A stretch of DNA of 64,000 bases from 67-14 sp035502775 (GTDB taxonomy: Bacteria; Actinomycetota; Thermoleophilia; Solirubrobacterales; 70-9). Below the pieces are notes generated by a model. That model worked only from the letters and a program-made list of their open reading frames with translations. It ran no database searches and had not been told where the DNA came from. Where the stretch lies: NCBI GenBank assembly GCA_035502775.1, contig DATJUB010000071.1:1-64000 (forward strand), given 5' to 3'. Of this stretch, positions 43,059 to 51,715 are shown piece by piece. Position 1 is the first letter of the stretch. Each line of letters begins with the position of its first letter. Position numbers and translations under genes: made by a program.

Positions 43059-43232
43059 TCAGAACACCAGTACGAGCGCGCCGAACACCAGCAGCGCGAC
43101 CAGGATGCCGGCGCCCACCTTCACGGCCGGACCCGAGATGAACAGGTCGGGCGATCCGGTGGCGTCGTTGTCGATCCCCAGTTCCCGCATCTCGTCCTGG
43201 ATCTCTTCCGGTGTCTCTGGCTGGTTGCTCAT
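43059..43232 (-). CDS. Small tail-anchored membrane protein, 57 aa
   Basis: A short gene easily missed by length cut-offs. It encodes an acidic N-terminus (MSNQPETPEEIQDEMRELGI), a short linker (DNDATGSPDLFISGPAVKVG) and one C-terminal hydrophobic helix (AGILVALLVFGALVLVF) that ends at the stop. TAGGGT lies 6 nt before the ATG (43239-43244), as for other leaderless-type genes here. The layout matches the 66-aa protein at 35143-35343. Function unknown. Confidence 0.65.
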   Translation of the reverse strand: MSNQPETPEEIQDEMRELGIDNDATGSPDLFISGPAVKVGAGILVALLVFGALVLVF

Positions 43233-43263
43233 GCCGCCACCCTATGTCCCGGGAGCGGACGGA

Positions 43264-44073
43264 TCAGAAGACCTCCGAATCCTCGATCTCGTGAGTCGGG
43301 TCCAGCGCCCAGGCGAGCGCGAAATCGGCCACTTCCTCCCAGCCCGGAGCGCCGGGATAGTGCGGACGCCCGGCGAACTCGTGAAACGCCGTGATCGCCT
43401 CGGAGCCGTGGTACTTGATCGTGTTGTGCCAAACGACCTTGGGCGGCACGACATGGTCCTCCTCGAAGCCGATCAGCAGCATCGCGGCACGGTCGCCGTT
43501 CTCGAAATCGACCTCGGTCGGCGCGTGCCTGTGGAGGTTGGCGAAAGCGACGTCGAACAGCACGTTGTTGACCGCCGGCACCGCCTGGGCCTCGTAGATC
43601 ACGTCGGATTCAGCCTGATCCATGGTGTTGGCGAAGGCGTAGTGAAACTGCTTCCTGTTGAGCGCGGTCGCCTTGTTGCGGTTGAACGGGTTGCCGAGCA
43701 CCGACCGGCTCGACCTGATCGTCGAAAACGGAAGGTCCGGGATGCCCTTGACCGTGGCCGGCGCGACCCCGACCGCGGCCTTGCCGAGACCGCGATCGAC
43801 CAGAACCTGCGTGACCGCGCCGCCCATCGAGTGGCCCATGATGATCGGTTTCTCGTCGAGATCCCTGATGATCGTGTCGTACAGGTCGATCACCTCGGCC
43901 ATGCCGTACCCGGTGAGCGGCGCGGGATCGGCGTTGATCTCGGCGACCGTGCGGTCCATGCCGGGCCAGGCCGGGGCGAGCACGGTGTGGCCCTGACTCT
44001 CGTAGCGCTCCTTCCATGAATCCCAGCTGCGAGGGGTCATCCAGAGGCCGTGAATCAAGACGATGGTTTCCAT
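43264..44073 (-). CDS. Alpha/beta hydrolase
   Basis: A 269-aa hydrolase. Oxyanion region VLIHGLWMTPRSW, nucleophile elbow IIMGHSMGGAV with the Ser, later Asp and His in FEEDHVVPP and FAGRPHYPG. It is similar to lipase/esterase-like or haloalkane-type cytosolic hydrolases; the substrate is unknown. The start at 44073 has TAGGTT 7 nt upstream (44081-44086) and no ribosome binding site. It is divergent from an MFS exporter across 63 bp with a palindrome, suggesting shared regulation. Confidence 0.85.
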   Translation of the reverse strand: METIVLIHGLWMTPRSWDSWKERYESQGHTVLAPAWPGMDRTVAEINADPAPLTGYGMAEVIDLYDTIIRDLDEKPIIMGHSMGGAVTQVLVDRGLGKAAVGVAPATVKGIPDLPFSTIRSSRSVLGNPFNRNKATALNRKQFHYAFANTMDQAESDVIYEAQAVPAVNNVLFDVAFANLHRHAPTEVDFENGDRAAMLLIGFEEDHVVPPKVVWHNTIKYHGSEAITAFHEFAGRPHYPGAPGWEEVADFALAWALDPTHEIEDSEVF

Positions 44074-44089
44074 GCGTCCGAACCTAGTC

Positions 44090-44102
44090 CGAACACTGTT
44101 CG
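44090..44102. promoter_or_regulatory. Palindrome CGAAC-ACT-GTTCG between divergent genes
   Basis: A perfect 5-bp inverted repeat (CGAAC/GTTCG) around three bases between the hydrolase and MFS genes. GTCCGAAC is also directly repeated at 44077-44084 and 44087-44094. It lies just beyond the hydrolase -10 box (44081-44086) and 22 bp before the MFS -10 box (44125-44130), so it could repress both. TetR-type control is plausible, but no regulator gene is adjacent. Confidence 0.45.
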
Positions 44103-44136
44103 AAAGCAAGCGTCGCGGGGCGGCTACAGTGGATCC

Positions 44137-45654
44137 GTGGCCTCCGAGGGCAATCTGGTCTCATTCGAATCCCGGGCCGGGAAGTGGGTGCTCGCCACGG
44201 CCGTCCTCGGATCCGGTCTCGCCTTCCTCGACGGCACCGTGGTCAACGTCGCCCTGCCTGCCATAGGCGAGGATCTGAACGCCTCGACCAGCTCGCTGCA
44301 GTGGATCCTCAACGGCTATCTGCTCACCCTCGCTTCGCTGATCCTGCTCGGCGGCTCGCTGGGCGATCGTTTCGGCCGGCGGCGGATCTTCGTGCTCGGG
44401 GTGGTGATGTTCACGGTCTCCTCCCTGCTCTGCGCGATCGCCCCCAACGTCGAGACGCTGATCGGCGCCCGCCTGCTCCAGGGCATCGGCGGTGCCCTGC
44501 TCACCCCGGGCAGCCTGGCGATGATCGAGGCGACCTTCGTGCCGGGCGACCGCGCACGGGCGATCGGGGCCTGGTCTGGCCTCGGCGGGGTCGCGACCGC
44601 GATCGGACCGCTGCTCGGCGGATATCTGGTCGACGCGGTGTCCTGGCGCATGATCTTCCTGATCAACCTGCCGATCGGCATCGCGGTCGCGCTCATGGCG
44701 ACCCGCCACGTCCCCGAGACCCACGACCCGCGGGCGAACGGCCGGATCGACTATCCGGGGGCGATTCTCGCGGGCCTCGGGCTCGCGGGCACCACCTACG
44801 CGCTGATCGAGGCCCCCGGGCGCGGGGCCGAACCGCTGGTGCTGTTCGCCGGGATCGCCGGGGTGCTCGCCCTGGTCGCCTTCCTCATGGTCGAGAAACG
44901 CAGCCCGAACCCGATGATGCCACTGACGATCTTCGCCTCGAGACAGTTCAGTGCCGCCAACCTGGTCACCTTCGTCGTGTACACGGCGCTCGGCGGCGTC
45001 TTCTTCCTGCTGGTCTCGTTCCTTCAGATCTCGCTCGGATACTCGGCGATCGAGGCGGGAGCGGCGTCACTTCCGGTGACCGCGATCCTGCTCGTGCTCT
45101 CGGCCCGTTCCGGGGCCCTCGCCCAGCGCATCGGTCCGCGGATCCCGCTCACGGTGGGACCGATCGTGATCGCCGCGGGATTGATACTGATGACCCGGAT
45201 CAATCCGGGCGACGGCTACGTGGCCGCGGTGCTGCCGGCGGTGATCGTGTTCGGCCTCGGCCTGGCCCTGGTGGTCGCGCCGGTGACCGCGACCGTGCTG
45301 GCCGCCGCCGATGACCGCAACGCGGGCATCGCGTCCGGCATCAACAACGCGGTCTCGCGGGTGGGCGGCCTGCTCGCGGTCGCGGTGCTGCCGCTGATCG
45401 CCGGTCTCACCGGGGACAAGTTCTACGACCCCGGGGCGATGACCGACGGATTCCACATGGCGATGGTCGTCTGTGCGGCACTCTCGGCACTGGGCGGCGT
45501 TTTCGCCTGGCTCACGATCAGCTCCGAGGTGCTCCACGACGATGACGACAGCGGCCCCTCCGGAGAGGAGGAGCCGTCCCAGTCCGAGTTCTATTCCTGC
45601 CCGATCGACAGCACTCCGCTCGCACAGCCGATCCGTGAGACCGATACCGGGTGA
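44137..45654 (+). CDS. MFS multidrug exporter, DHA2 (EmrB/QacA) family
   Basis: A 505-aa proton antiporter with 14 predicted helices. Motif A-like loop GGSLGDRFGRRRIF, motif C region GIGGALLTPGSLAMIEA, and LDGTVVNVALPAIGEDL in helix 1, characteristic of DHA2 members. The C-terminus has a 45-residue acidic cytoplasmic tail (DDDDSGPSGEEEPSQ) with one Cys. GTG at 44137 with TACAGT 6 nt upstream is preferred; frames further upstream overlap the hydrolase gene. A second DHA2 exporter is encoded at 56827-58290. Confidence 0.92.
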   Translation: MASEGNLVSFESRAGKWVLATAVLGSGLAFLDGTVVNVALPAIGEDLNASTSSLQWILNGYLLTLASLILLGGSLGDRFGRRRIFVLGVVMFTVSSLLCAIAPNVETLIGARLLQGIGGALLTPGSLAMIEATFVPGDRARAIGAWSGLGGVATAIGPLLGGYLVDAVSWRMIFLINLPIGIAVALMATRHVPETHDPRANGRIDYPGAILAGLGLAGTTYALIEAPGRGAEPLVLFAGIAGVLALVAFLMVEKRSPNPMMPLTIFASRQFSAANLVTFVVYTALGGVFFLLVSFLQISLGYSAIEAGAASLPVTAILLVLSARSGALAQRIGPRIPLTVGPIVIAAGLILMTRINPGDGYVAAVLPAVIVFGLGLALVVAPVTATVLAAADDRNAGIASGINNAVSRVGGLLAVAVLPLIAGLTGDKFYDPGAMTDGFHMAMVVCAALSALGGVFAWLTISSEVLHDDDDSGPSGEEEPSQSEFYSCPIDSTPLAQPIRETDTG

Positions 45655-45671
45655 GCGGCTAGGATCGGATC

Positions 45672-46025
45672 ATGATCACCGGACTTGATTTCGTAGCCGT
45701 TCCGTCCACCGATGCCGATCGTTCGATCGCGTTCTACACCGAGACTCTGGGTCTCAGGAAGGACGACAGGTCGGACTACGAGTTCTGGGTCGGCGACACC
45801 TGCTTCGGCATCTGGAAGCCGGGCGACCAGGGCTTCGAGTTCAAGCCCCAGAACCTGGCTCACATCGCGCTCAGCGTCGACGACGTCGCCGCGGCCAAGG
45901 CCGAGTTGGAGGGCAAGGGAATCGAGTTCATGGGCGACGTGTTCGACACCGGCGTCTGCCACATGGCGCTCTTCAAGGATCCGGACGGCAACGACCTGAT
46001 GCTGCATCACCGCTACGCCGATTGA
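45672..46025 (+). CDS. VOC family protein
   Basis: A 117-aa single-domain VOC protein: GLDFVAVPSTDADRSIAFYT at the start, HIALSVDDVAAAKAELEGKG in the middle and FKDPDGNDLMLHHR at the end. It is a glyoxalase-like fold with unknown substrate, the fourth VOC gene of the window. TAGGAT stands 6 nt before the ATG (45660-45665) without a ribosome binding site. It converges with the SUI1-like gene; their stops are adjacent without any gap. Confidence 0.88.
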   Translation: MITGLDFVAVPSTDADRSIAFYTETLGLRKDDRSDYEFWVGDTCFGIWKPGDQGFEFKPQNLAHIALSVDDVAAAKAELEGKGIEFMGDVFDTGVCHMALFKDPDGNDLMLHHRYAD

Positions 46026-46403
46026 TCAGCCTCCGGCGGCCACCGCGTCGTAGCCGGCTTCCTTGAGGAACTCGAGGACCACATCCCGGTGGTCGCCCTG
46101 AAGCTCGATCCGGCCGTTCTTCGAGGTGCCGCCGACCCCGCAGCGTTTCTTCAGCTTCTGGGCGAGCGCCTTCAGCTCCGCGTCGGGCAGGGCGATGTCG
46201 GTGACCGTGGTCACCGCCTTGCCCTTGCGGCCGGCGACCTCGCGCCGGACCTTCATCCTCGTGCCGGGAGCGACCTTCGGGGCGGGCGCGGACGACCGCT
46301 TCTTCCGTCTGCCGCCGCGGCGCTGTCCACCGCTCCCGACGGGCTCCTTGCGCAGGTCCCCATGGTCGGAGGACCAGACCAGATCTGAGTCGTCGTCTCG
46401 CAT
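46026..46403 (-). CDS. yciH: SUI1/YciH family translation factor-like protein
   Basis: A 125-aa bacterial homologue of eIF1. A basic, probably disordered N-terminus (RRGGRRKKRSS) precedes the SUI1 domain: AGRKGKAVTTVTDIALPDAELKAL-type, LKKRCGVGGTSKNGRIELQGDH and VVLEFLKEAGY. The C-G-x-G-G-T-x-K-x-G core is intact. YciH in E. coli affects start-codon fidelity and represses some initiation, of interest in a genome using many leaderless starts (inference). TACGGT lies 7 nt before the ATG. Confidence 0.92.
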   Translation of the reverse strand: MRDDDSDLVWSSDHGDLRKEPVGSGGQRRGGRRKKRSSAPAPKVAPGTRMKVRREVAGRKGKAVTTVTDIALPDAELKALAQKLKKRCGVGGTSKNGRIELQGDHRDVVLEFLKEAGYDAVAAGG

Positions 46404-46437
46404 CGCCGGAACCGTATCTCACGGTCGGCGGACGGCC

Positions 46438-47154
46438 TCATCTCAAACGGACGATCTTGAAGCTCGTGCTCACCATCCGTCCCGTCCTGCCGTCCTTCGA
46501 CGCCTGGATGGTGATCGTGTGGCGGCCCGGCTTCAGGTTCTTGTAGATCTTCGGTGACCTGCAGACACCGGGTGCCCCGCGATCGAGCCGGCAGCTGAAG
46601 GTGGATCCCGCCTGATCGCCCCGGAAGGTCACGGCGAGTCGTTTCAGCTTGGACTTCTTCGTGGTGATCCGGCTCTTCGGCTTCTTGACGAACGAGACTC
46701 GGGGCGCGGACGGCGGCGGGATCACGGCGGGTGTGCCGGTGCCGCTGACCGGGATCGAGACCTTGCCGGAGAACGAGTTGCTGTCCACCTCCAGGACCGC
46801 GGATTTCGGTCCGACCGACGTCGGTGCGAAATAGATCGGGAAGGAGCAGCTGGTGGTCGCCTCCATCTCGTGAGGACATGGGGTCGGGGTGTCCATCGCG
46901 AAGTCGCCCGGGTCGGCGCCCGCGAAGCCGATCGAGTTGATCACCAGGGTGGACACCCCGGCGCTGCGGATACCGACCGTGCGTGAGAGCGTGTATTTGC
47001 CGACCTCGAACTCACCGAAGGCGTGGCCGGCGGCGGGTTCGATCGTGATCGCGGCGGGCATCGGGTCGAGAGCCGACGCAGCCGGGACCGAAGCCGCACC
47101 GGCGGCGACGGCGGTTGAAAGAACTCCAGTGAGAAACCTCGCCCTGAGTGACAT
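46438..47154 (-). CDS. Secreted protein with anchor-D-like and basic C-terminal domain
   Basis: A 238-aa exported protein. Signal peptide about 1-28 (LTGVLSTAVAAGAASVPAASA). One choice-of-anchor D-like Ig module (GHAFGEFEVGKYTLSRTVGI, CSFPIYFAPTSVGPKSA) with a Cys pair follows. A basic C-terminal ~85-residue domain (KLKRLAVTFRGDQAGSTFSC, SPKIYKNLKPGRHTI) is shared with the neighbouring 830-aa protein. ATG at 47154 has TAATTT 7 nt upstream and no ribosome binding site. It stands directly downstream of the larger paralogue on the same strand. Confidence 0.8.
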   Translation of the reverse strand: MSLRARFLTGVLSTAVAAGAASVPAASALDPMPAAITIEPAAGHAFGEFEVGKYTLSRTVGIRSAGVSTLVINSIGFAGADPGDFAMDTPTPCPHEMEATTSCSFPIYFAPTSVGPKSAVLEVDSNSFSGKVSIPVSGTGTPAVIPPPSAPRVSFVKKPKSRITTKKSKLKRLAVTFRGDQAGSTFSCRLDRGAPGVCRSPKIYKNLKPGRHTITIQASKDGRTGRMVSTSFKIVRLR

Positions 47155-47217
47155 GGCCACCAAATTACGTAGGTGAACACGCCCCCTCGTTACCGAGCGG
47201 TGAACCGGCCGGTCGGC

Positions 47218-49710
47218 CTACTTCTTGCGGACCACCTTGAACTTCACGGCCTTGGCCGCGCCGGTCTTTCCGTCCTTGACCGCCCGGACCTTGATCACGT
47301 GTCTGCCCGGCTTCAGGCTCTTGTAGATCTTCGGCGACTTGCAGGAAGTGAACTTCCTGCCGTCGAGACGGCACTGGAATCTCGATCCGGCCTGGTTCGA
47401 CTTGAAGGCGATCTTGACCTTCTTCAAGCGCTTCGTCCTGATCACGTACTTCTTCTTCGGCTTCTTCTTGAAGCTGACCTTGGGGGCGGGCGGGTTCGGT
47501 GGGATCGGCTTGGCGGTCGCGGTGCCGCTCAGCGAAACGCTCGATGCCCCGCCCGACACATCGCTCGCGATGTTCAGCGCGGCCGAAAGCGCACCGGCCC
47601 CGGTCGGCTTGAACTTGACCGATACGGCACATGAAGCTCCAGGTGCAAGGGTCCTGCCCGCGCAGGCGGTGGTGTCGGCGGCGAACTCGCCGCTGTTCGA
47701 GCCCGTCGTCTCCACCGCGCCCAGAACGAGCGGCGCGGATCCATTGCTGGTGACCGTCACCGATTGGGCGGCGCTTTCCGACCCGACCTCGGTGTCGGCG
47801 AAGGTCAGGTTGCCGGGCCGGACGTCGATACCCGGTGTGGGGGGAACGGCGTCACCGCTGAGCTGGACGCCGGTGAACCCGGCGGCCGAGTTGTCGTCGA
47901 AGGTGAGGGTGATTCCCCGGGCACCGAGCCCGATCGGATGGAAATTGACCTCGGTCGAGCAGCTTTCACCCACGAGCAGGGTCGTGTCCTGGCAGTCCCC
48001 GCTCAGAATCGAGAACTCCGAGCTGTCGCCTCCGGCCAGGGTCACGTCCGCGATCTCGAGCGGGGCCAGTCCGTCCCGGTTGCTCAGCTCGATCGTCTCG
48101 GAATCCGAGGTCGTGCCGGTGACCTGATCGCCGAAATCGAAGGATTCCGGGGTGGCGAGCGGTGCCGGTTCACCCTCGTTCAGCATGACCATGACGTAGC
48201 CGCACTCACCCCCCACAGCCAGGTCGGGGCGGCCGTCGCCATTGAAGTCGGCGACCGAGATCTGGCTCGGGAAGACGCAGCCGTCCTGTGACGGCAGCGC
48301 CAGGCGCTCGGCGAACCGGAAGCCGATCCCCGACCTCAGGCCGGTGTTGATCGTGACCGCGTCGGTCTGCGAGTCGGCCGAGATCATCTCCGGGATGCCG
48401 TCGCCGTTGAGATCGCCGTTGCCGACCATCTTCGGGGCGGCGTCCCACTCGCCGTCGAAGAGCGGCACGCTGTTCAGCTGGGTCATCTCCATGCTGCCGT
48501 CCGGCCGGGCGATCAGCGTCGCGGTCTGGCTCTCCATGAAGATCGCGACCGAGAGATCGTCGCGGCCGTCACCGTTGATGTCGGAGACCGAGAGTCCCCA
48601 GGGGTTCTTGCAGCCGCAGCCGCCGAGCCGCAGGACCGGTGCCGGCGTGAAGGTGCCGTCGCCGTCGCTGAGGAACACCCGGACCTCACCGTCGTAGTTG
48701 GTGATCGCGACGTCGGAGGAGCCGTCACCGCGGAAGTCGGCGACGCTCGCGGTCGCGCCCATCACCGAATCGCCGTCGATCACCTGGTCCTCGGCGGTCT
48801 TGGTGAATCCGCCTTCGCCATCGCCGAGGAAGATCTCCATCAGGTTGCCGTCGGAGATCGTGAAGTCGAGATCGCCGTCCTCGTTGAAATCTCCGGGTGA
48901 GATGAAGCCGGGCATGCCCTGGGTCTCGAGCGCCTCACCGGCCGTGAACCCGCCGTCGCCATCGTTCAGGAAGACGTTGGCGGCGCCACCCGAGGCGCTC
49001 ACGAAATCGGGGCCGTCGACATTGTCGAAATCACCCGTGACCACGTTTCCGGCTACCCCCAGACCGGCCGGATACAAGACCGGATCTCCGAGGGTTCCGT
49101 CGCTCTGGCCGAAGGCGACGCCGGCCGCCGCCCCGTATTGAGGCAGGCTCTGAACCTGGTTGTTGGTGACCACGTCGGCCCGTCCGTCACCGTTGAAGTC
49201 GGCCGTGTCCATGCCGTAGAGGACGTAGCTGTCCTCCGAGCCGGGCAGGGATTCGACCGTGCTCGCCTCCGCCAGGGCGGGCCCGTTCGTGGCCGGCTCG
49301 ACCACGTTCGCCGAGAGCGGCACCGACTTGGTCCCGGCGGTCGCGTTGCTCGACACCTCCAGGGTGGCCTCCTTCAGGCCGGGCTCGTCGTCCGAAGTGA
49401 ATCCGAGGACCGCGTAGCAGCCGTACTCCTCCAGCGGCCAATCGATGCAGCCGCCGTCCTCGACACTGAAATCGGCGGCGTCGGGACCGGTGATCTCCAG
49501 TCCGGTGATCTCCACCGTGGCTTCGCTGGTGGGGTAGAAATCGATGAAGTCGGCGCTGCCTGAATACGCCTCGCCGATCACGATGTCCCCGAAATCGTAG
49601 GAGCTGGGAGCCGCACGGAAGGCGGGGTCGTCGGCCTGTGCGACGCCAGTGAAGGCGAAGGTGGCGAAAACGGACAGGACGGCGACGGAGAATCTTTCCC
49701 TGATAGACAT
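47218..49710 (-). CDS. Secreted FG-GAP/VCBS beta-propeller protein
   Basis: An 830-aa exported protein. After the signal peptide comes an anchor-D-like Ig module, then an FG-GAP propeller of about seven blades, several with calcium-loop motifs (DFNGDGRADV, DINGDGRDDL, DLNGDGIPEM, DFNGDGRPDL). Two more anchor-D modules follow (GTTSDSETIELSN, AQSVTVTSNGSAP). The basic C-terminal domain ends SPKIYKSLKPGRHVIKVRAV. Likely a surface adhesin or matrix component. ATG at 49710 with TACAAT 7 nt upstream is preferred to one 9 nt further out. Confidence 0.82.
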   Translation of the reverse strand: MSIRERFSVAVLSVFATFAFTGVAQADDPAFRAAPSSYDFGDIVIGEAYSGSADFIDFYPTSEATVEITGLEITGPDAADFSVEDGGCIDWPLEEYGCYAVLGFTSDDEPGLKEATLEVSSNATAGTKSVPLSANVVEPATNGPALAEASTVESLPGSEDSYVLYGMDTADFNGDGRADVVTNNQVQSLPQYGAAAGVAFGQSDGTLGDPVLYPAGLGVAGNVVTGDFDNVDGPDFVSASGGAANVFLNDGDGGFTAGEALETQGMPGFISPGDFNEDGDLDFTISDGNLMEIFLGDGEGGFTKTAEDQVIDGDSVMGATASVADFRGDGSSDVAITNYDGEVRVFLSDGDGTFTPAPVLRLGGCGCKNPWGLSVSDINGDGRDDLSVAIFMESQTATLIARPDGSMEMTQLNSVPLFDGEWDAAPKMVGNGDLNGDGIPEMISADSQTDAVTINTGLRSGIGFRFAERLALPSQDGCVFPSQISVADFNGDGRPDLAVGGECGYVMVMLNEGEPAPLATPESFDFGDQVTGTTSDSETIELSNRDGLAPLEIADVTLAGGDSSEFSILSGDCQDTTLLVGESCSTEVNFHPIGLGARGITLTFDDNSAAGFTGVQLSGDAVPPTPGIDVRPGNLTFADTEVGSESAAQSVTVTSNGSAPLVLGAVETTGSNSGEFAADTTACAGRTLAPGASCAVSVKFKPTGAGALSAALNIASDVSGGASSVSLSGTATAKPIPPNPPAPKVSFKKKPKKKYVIRTKRLKKVKIAFKSNQAGSRFQCRLDGRKFTSCKSPKIYKSLKPGRHVIKVRAVKDGKTGAAKAVKFKVVRKK

Positions 49711-49757
49711 ACCGATCATTGTACGTTACTCCCTCCCGGCCGCTTGGTTCCGGCGAT

Positions 49758-50564
49758 TCAGATCAACGTGGCGGACCACCGGCCGCGCCGCTCGTCGACC
49801 TCCAGCGGCACGCCGAAGCAGGAGGACACCAACTCGCTGGTGAGCACCTCGGAGATCGGTCCCGAGCGCCGGAGGACTCCCTCCCGCAACAGGAGCGCAT
49901 GGGTCGCCGAGGCGGGGATCTCCTCCAGATGATGGGTGACGGTCACGGTCGTGAGGCTCGGATGCTCCCGCGCCATCGTCGCCAGTGCTCCGATCAGCTC
50001 TTCCCGCGAGGGCAGGTCCAGGCCGACCGTCGGTTCGTCCAGGATCAGCAGCTCCGGATCCGCCATCAGCGCTCTGGCGATCAAGATCCGCTGACGCTCG
50101 CCCTGTGAGCATTCCTCGAACGACCGCTCGATCAGCTTTCCGGCGCCGATGATCGCGAGGATCGCGCGAGCGCGTTCCTCATGCTCGGGCAGGAGCCGCT
50201 GATGCTGGAGGGCGATGCTGGAGAAAGCTCCGGTCAGCGTCACCTGCAGTGCGGTCTGCTTTCCCTTGATCGCCCGGCTGGTGCGGGCATCGACGAAGCC
50301 GACCCGCTCCCTCAGGGCTCTCATGTCGACACTGCCGAGGCGCCTTCCGAGCACGTCCACCGTGCCCTCCGAGGGATGCGACATCGCCCCGGCCAGGTGC
50401 AGCAGCGTCGTCTTGCCGGCGCCGTTCGGTCCGAGCACCACCCAGTGCTCGCCCCGCTCGACCCGCCACGAGATCTCGTGAAGCAGGGTGACCCTCGCCT
50501 TCAGCTTCGGTGACCAGCGGAAGACCGTCACGGCGTCGCACTCGATGGCCGGCACGTTCGTCAT
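49758..50564 (-). CDS. ABC ATP-binding protein (YlmA/ModF-like)
   Basis: A 268-aa ATPase with Walker A GPNGAGKTT, signature CSQGERQRI, Walker B LLILDEPTVGLD and switch region VTHHLEEIP. It has no permease partner nearby, and its style (WRVERGEHWVVLGPNGAGKT, FSSIALQHQRLLPEHEERAR) resembles the stand-alone YlmA/ModF-like group. It may serve a distant permease or a non-transport role. ATG at 50564 chosen; upstream codons look non-coding. Confidence 0.87.
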   Translation of the reverse strand: MTNVPAIECDAVTVFRWSPKLKARVTLLHEISWRVERGEHWVVLGPNGAGKTTLLHLAGAMSHPSEGTVDVLGRRLGSVDMRALRERVGFVDARTSRAIKGKQTALQVTLTGAFSSIALQHQRLLPEHEERARAILAIIGAGKLIERSFEECSQGERQRILIARALMADPELLILDEPTVGLDLPSREELIGALATMAREHPSLTTVTVTHHLEEIPASATHALLLREGVLRRSGPISEVLTSELVSSCFGVPLEVDERRGRWSATLI

Positions 50565-50938
50565 GAGACCCACTCTTTCAGCTAGGCCGCGGATCGGGTC
50601 GTCCCGTCGGATCGCTGCTCGCAGACGACCCGATCCCGACAGATATTTATGAGAAACACTCAGTTTATGCAAAAACGCTACCGCATTGAACGCCGTTCGG
50701 TTTTTCCTTTCTGGGAGCTAAATTTCAGAAATCGCTATCGGCAAATTGCCAATAAACATGGTGGTCTTTCACTCTCAGAGCCAGATAAACAGACTCGTAC
50801 GGCCAGGGTCGGAGAATTGCTTGCGTACATCCGTGTTCAGGTGATACGTTGAATCCAGATCACTGCACGGCCCACAGAAAAGGGCTCGAGGGCAGCAACT
50901 CGTGGGAAGTCCAACCCGACGGAGAGAGGCTGATAATC
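50565..50938. other. AT-richer intergenic region, no supported gene
   Basis: This 374-bp gap is visibly lower in GC than the rest of the window, especially 50640-50840. A 67-codon frame at 50649-50852 lacks a ribosome binding site and family likeness, and I do not support it. GGCAA-A-TTGCC (50740-50750) is a short palindrome. It probably contains the promoters for the sigma factor gene. A foreign remnant is possible. Confidence 0.5.
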
Positions 50939-51715
50939 ATGGAGACGAAGCGAACTTCGACCGAGACACATGATCCCAGCGGAATCGAGCAGCACCTCGC
51001 CTCCGAAACCGAGCTATGGGCGGCAAGAGATAGAGACCCGCGGGCGCGCGAGGAACTCATGGAACGCTACCTCCCGTTCGCCCGCAGCCTGGCCTCCCGC
51101 TACCGCGGGGCCAACGAATCCTTCGACGACCTCGTGCAGGTCGCCTCGGTCGGCCTGGTCAACGCGGTCAATCGCTTCGACCCCGACAAGGGCACCCCTT
51201 TCGCGGCCTTCGCCTCGCCGACCATCCTCGGCGAACTGAAGCGCTACTTCCGCGACCGGGTCTGGATGGTGCGGGTGCCCCGCGGCCTGCAGGAGAACAT
51301 CCGCACAGTCGAGACCGCCTCGAGCGATCTCGGGGCCGAACTCCACCGGACCCCGACCACCGAGGAGATCGCCGAACACGCCGGCATGGAGGAAGCCGAG
51401 GTGGACGAGGTGATGGTCGCCAGGCAGGAACGCTCACCCGTGTCACTCGACCAGCCCGAGGACGAAGAGGGACGCACACCGGAAGACCGGGTCGGGGTCA
51501 GTGACCCGAACTACGGACTGGTGGAAGACAAGGACGAGATCCGCGAGGCGATGTCCGACCTGTCCTCGGTCGAGAAACGGGTCCTTCGCCTGCGCTTCAT
51601 CGAGGACATGACCCAGTCCGAGATCGCCGACCGCATCGGCTACTCCCAGATGCATGTGTCACGCCTGCTGCGGCGCAGCCTGGAGCGGCTGGAGGAGAAA
51701 ACCGCGGTTCAGTGA
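50939..51715 (+). CDS. RNA polymerase sigma factor, SigB/SigF/SigG subfamily
   Basis: A 258-aa sigma-70 group 3 factor. Region 2 is ESFDDLVQVASVGLVNAVNRFDP with TPFAAFASPTILGELKRYFRD. Region 3 is VPRGLQENI with PTTEEIAEHAGMEEAEVDEV. Region 4 is LRFIEDMTQSEIADRIGYSQMHVSRLL. Such factors direct general stress or sporulation-like responses and are usually held by anti-sigma factors, none of which is adjacent. ATG at 50939 with GGAGAG upstream. It overlaps the convergent LigD-polymerase stop by 7 nt. A matching promoter-like sequence precedes the Ku gene. Confidence 0.93.
   Translation: METKRTSTETHDPSGIEQHLASETELWAARDRDPRAREELMERYLPFARSLASRYRGANESFDDLVQVASVGLVNAVNRFDPDKGTPFAAFASPTILGELKRYFRDRVWMVRVPRGLQENIRTVETASSDLGAELHRTPTTEEIAEHAGMEEAEVDEVMVARQERSPVSLDQPEDEEGRTPEDRVGVSDPNYGLVEDKDEIREAMSDLSSVEKRVLRLRFIEDMTQSEIADRIGYSQMHVSRLLRRSLERLEEKTAVQ

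Noticed and set aside
44090..44102. LexA/SOS box
   Set aside because: Actinobacterial SOS boxes have CGAAC-N4-GTTCG; here the centre is 3 nt and the genes are not DNA-repair genes.
50649..50852. A 67-codon gene in the AT-richer gap
   Set aside because: ATG lacks a ribosome binding site and a TAnnnT box at 6-7 nt, and the product has no recognisable features.
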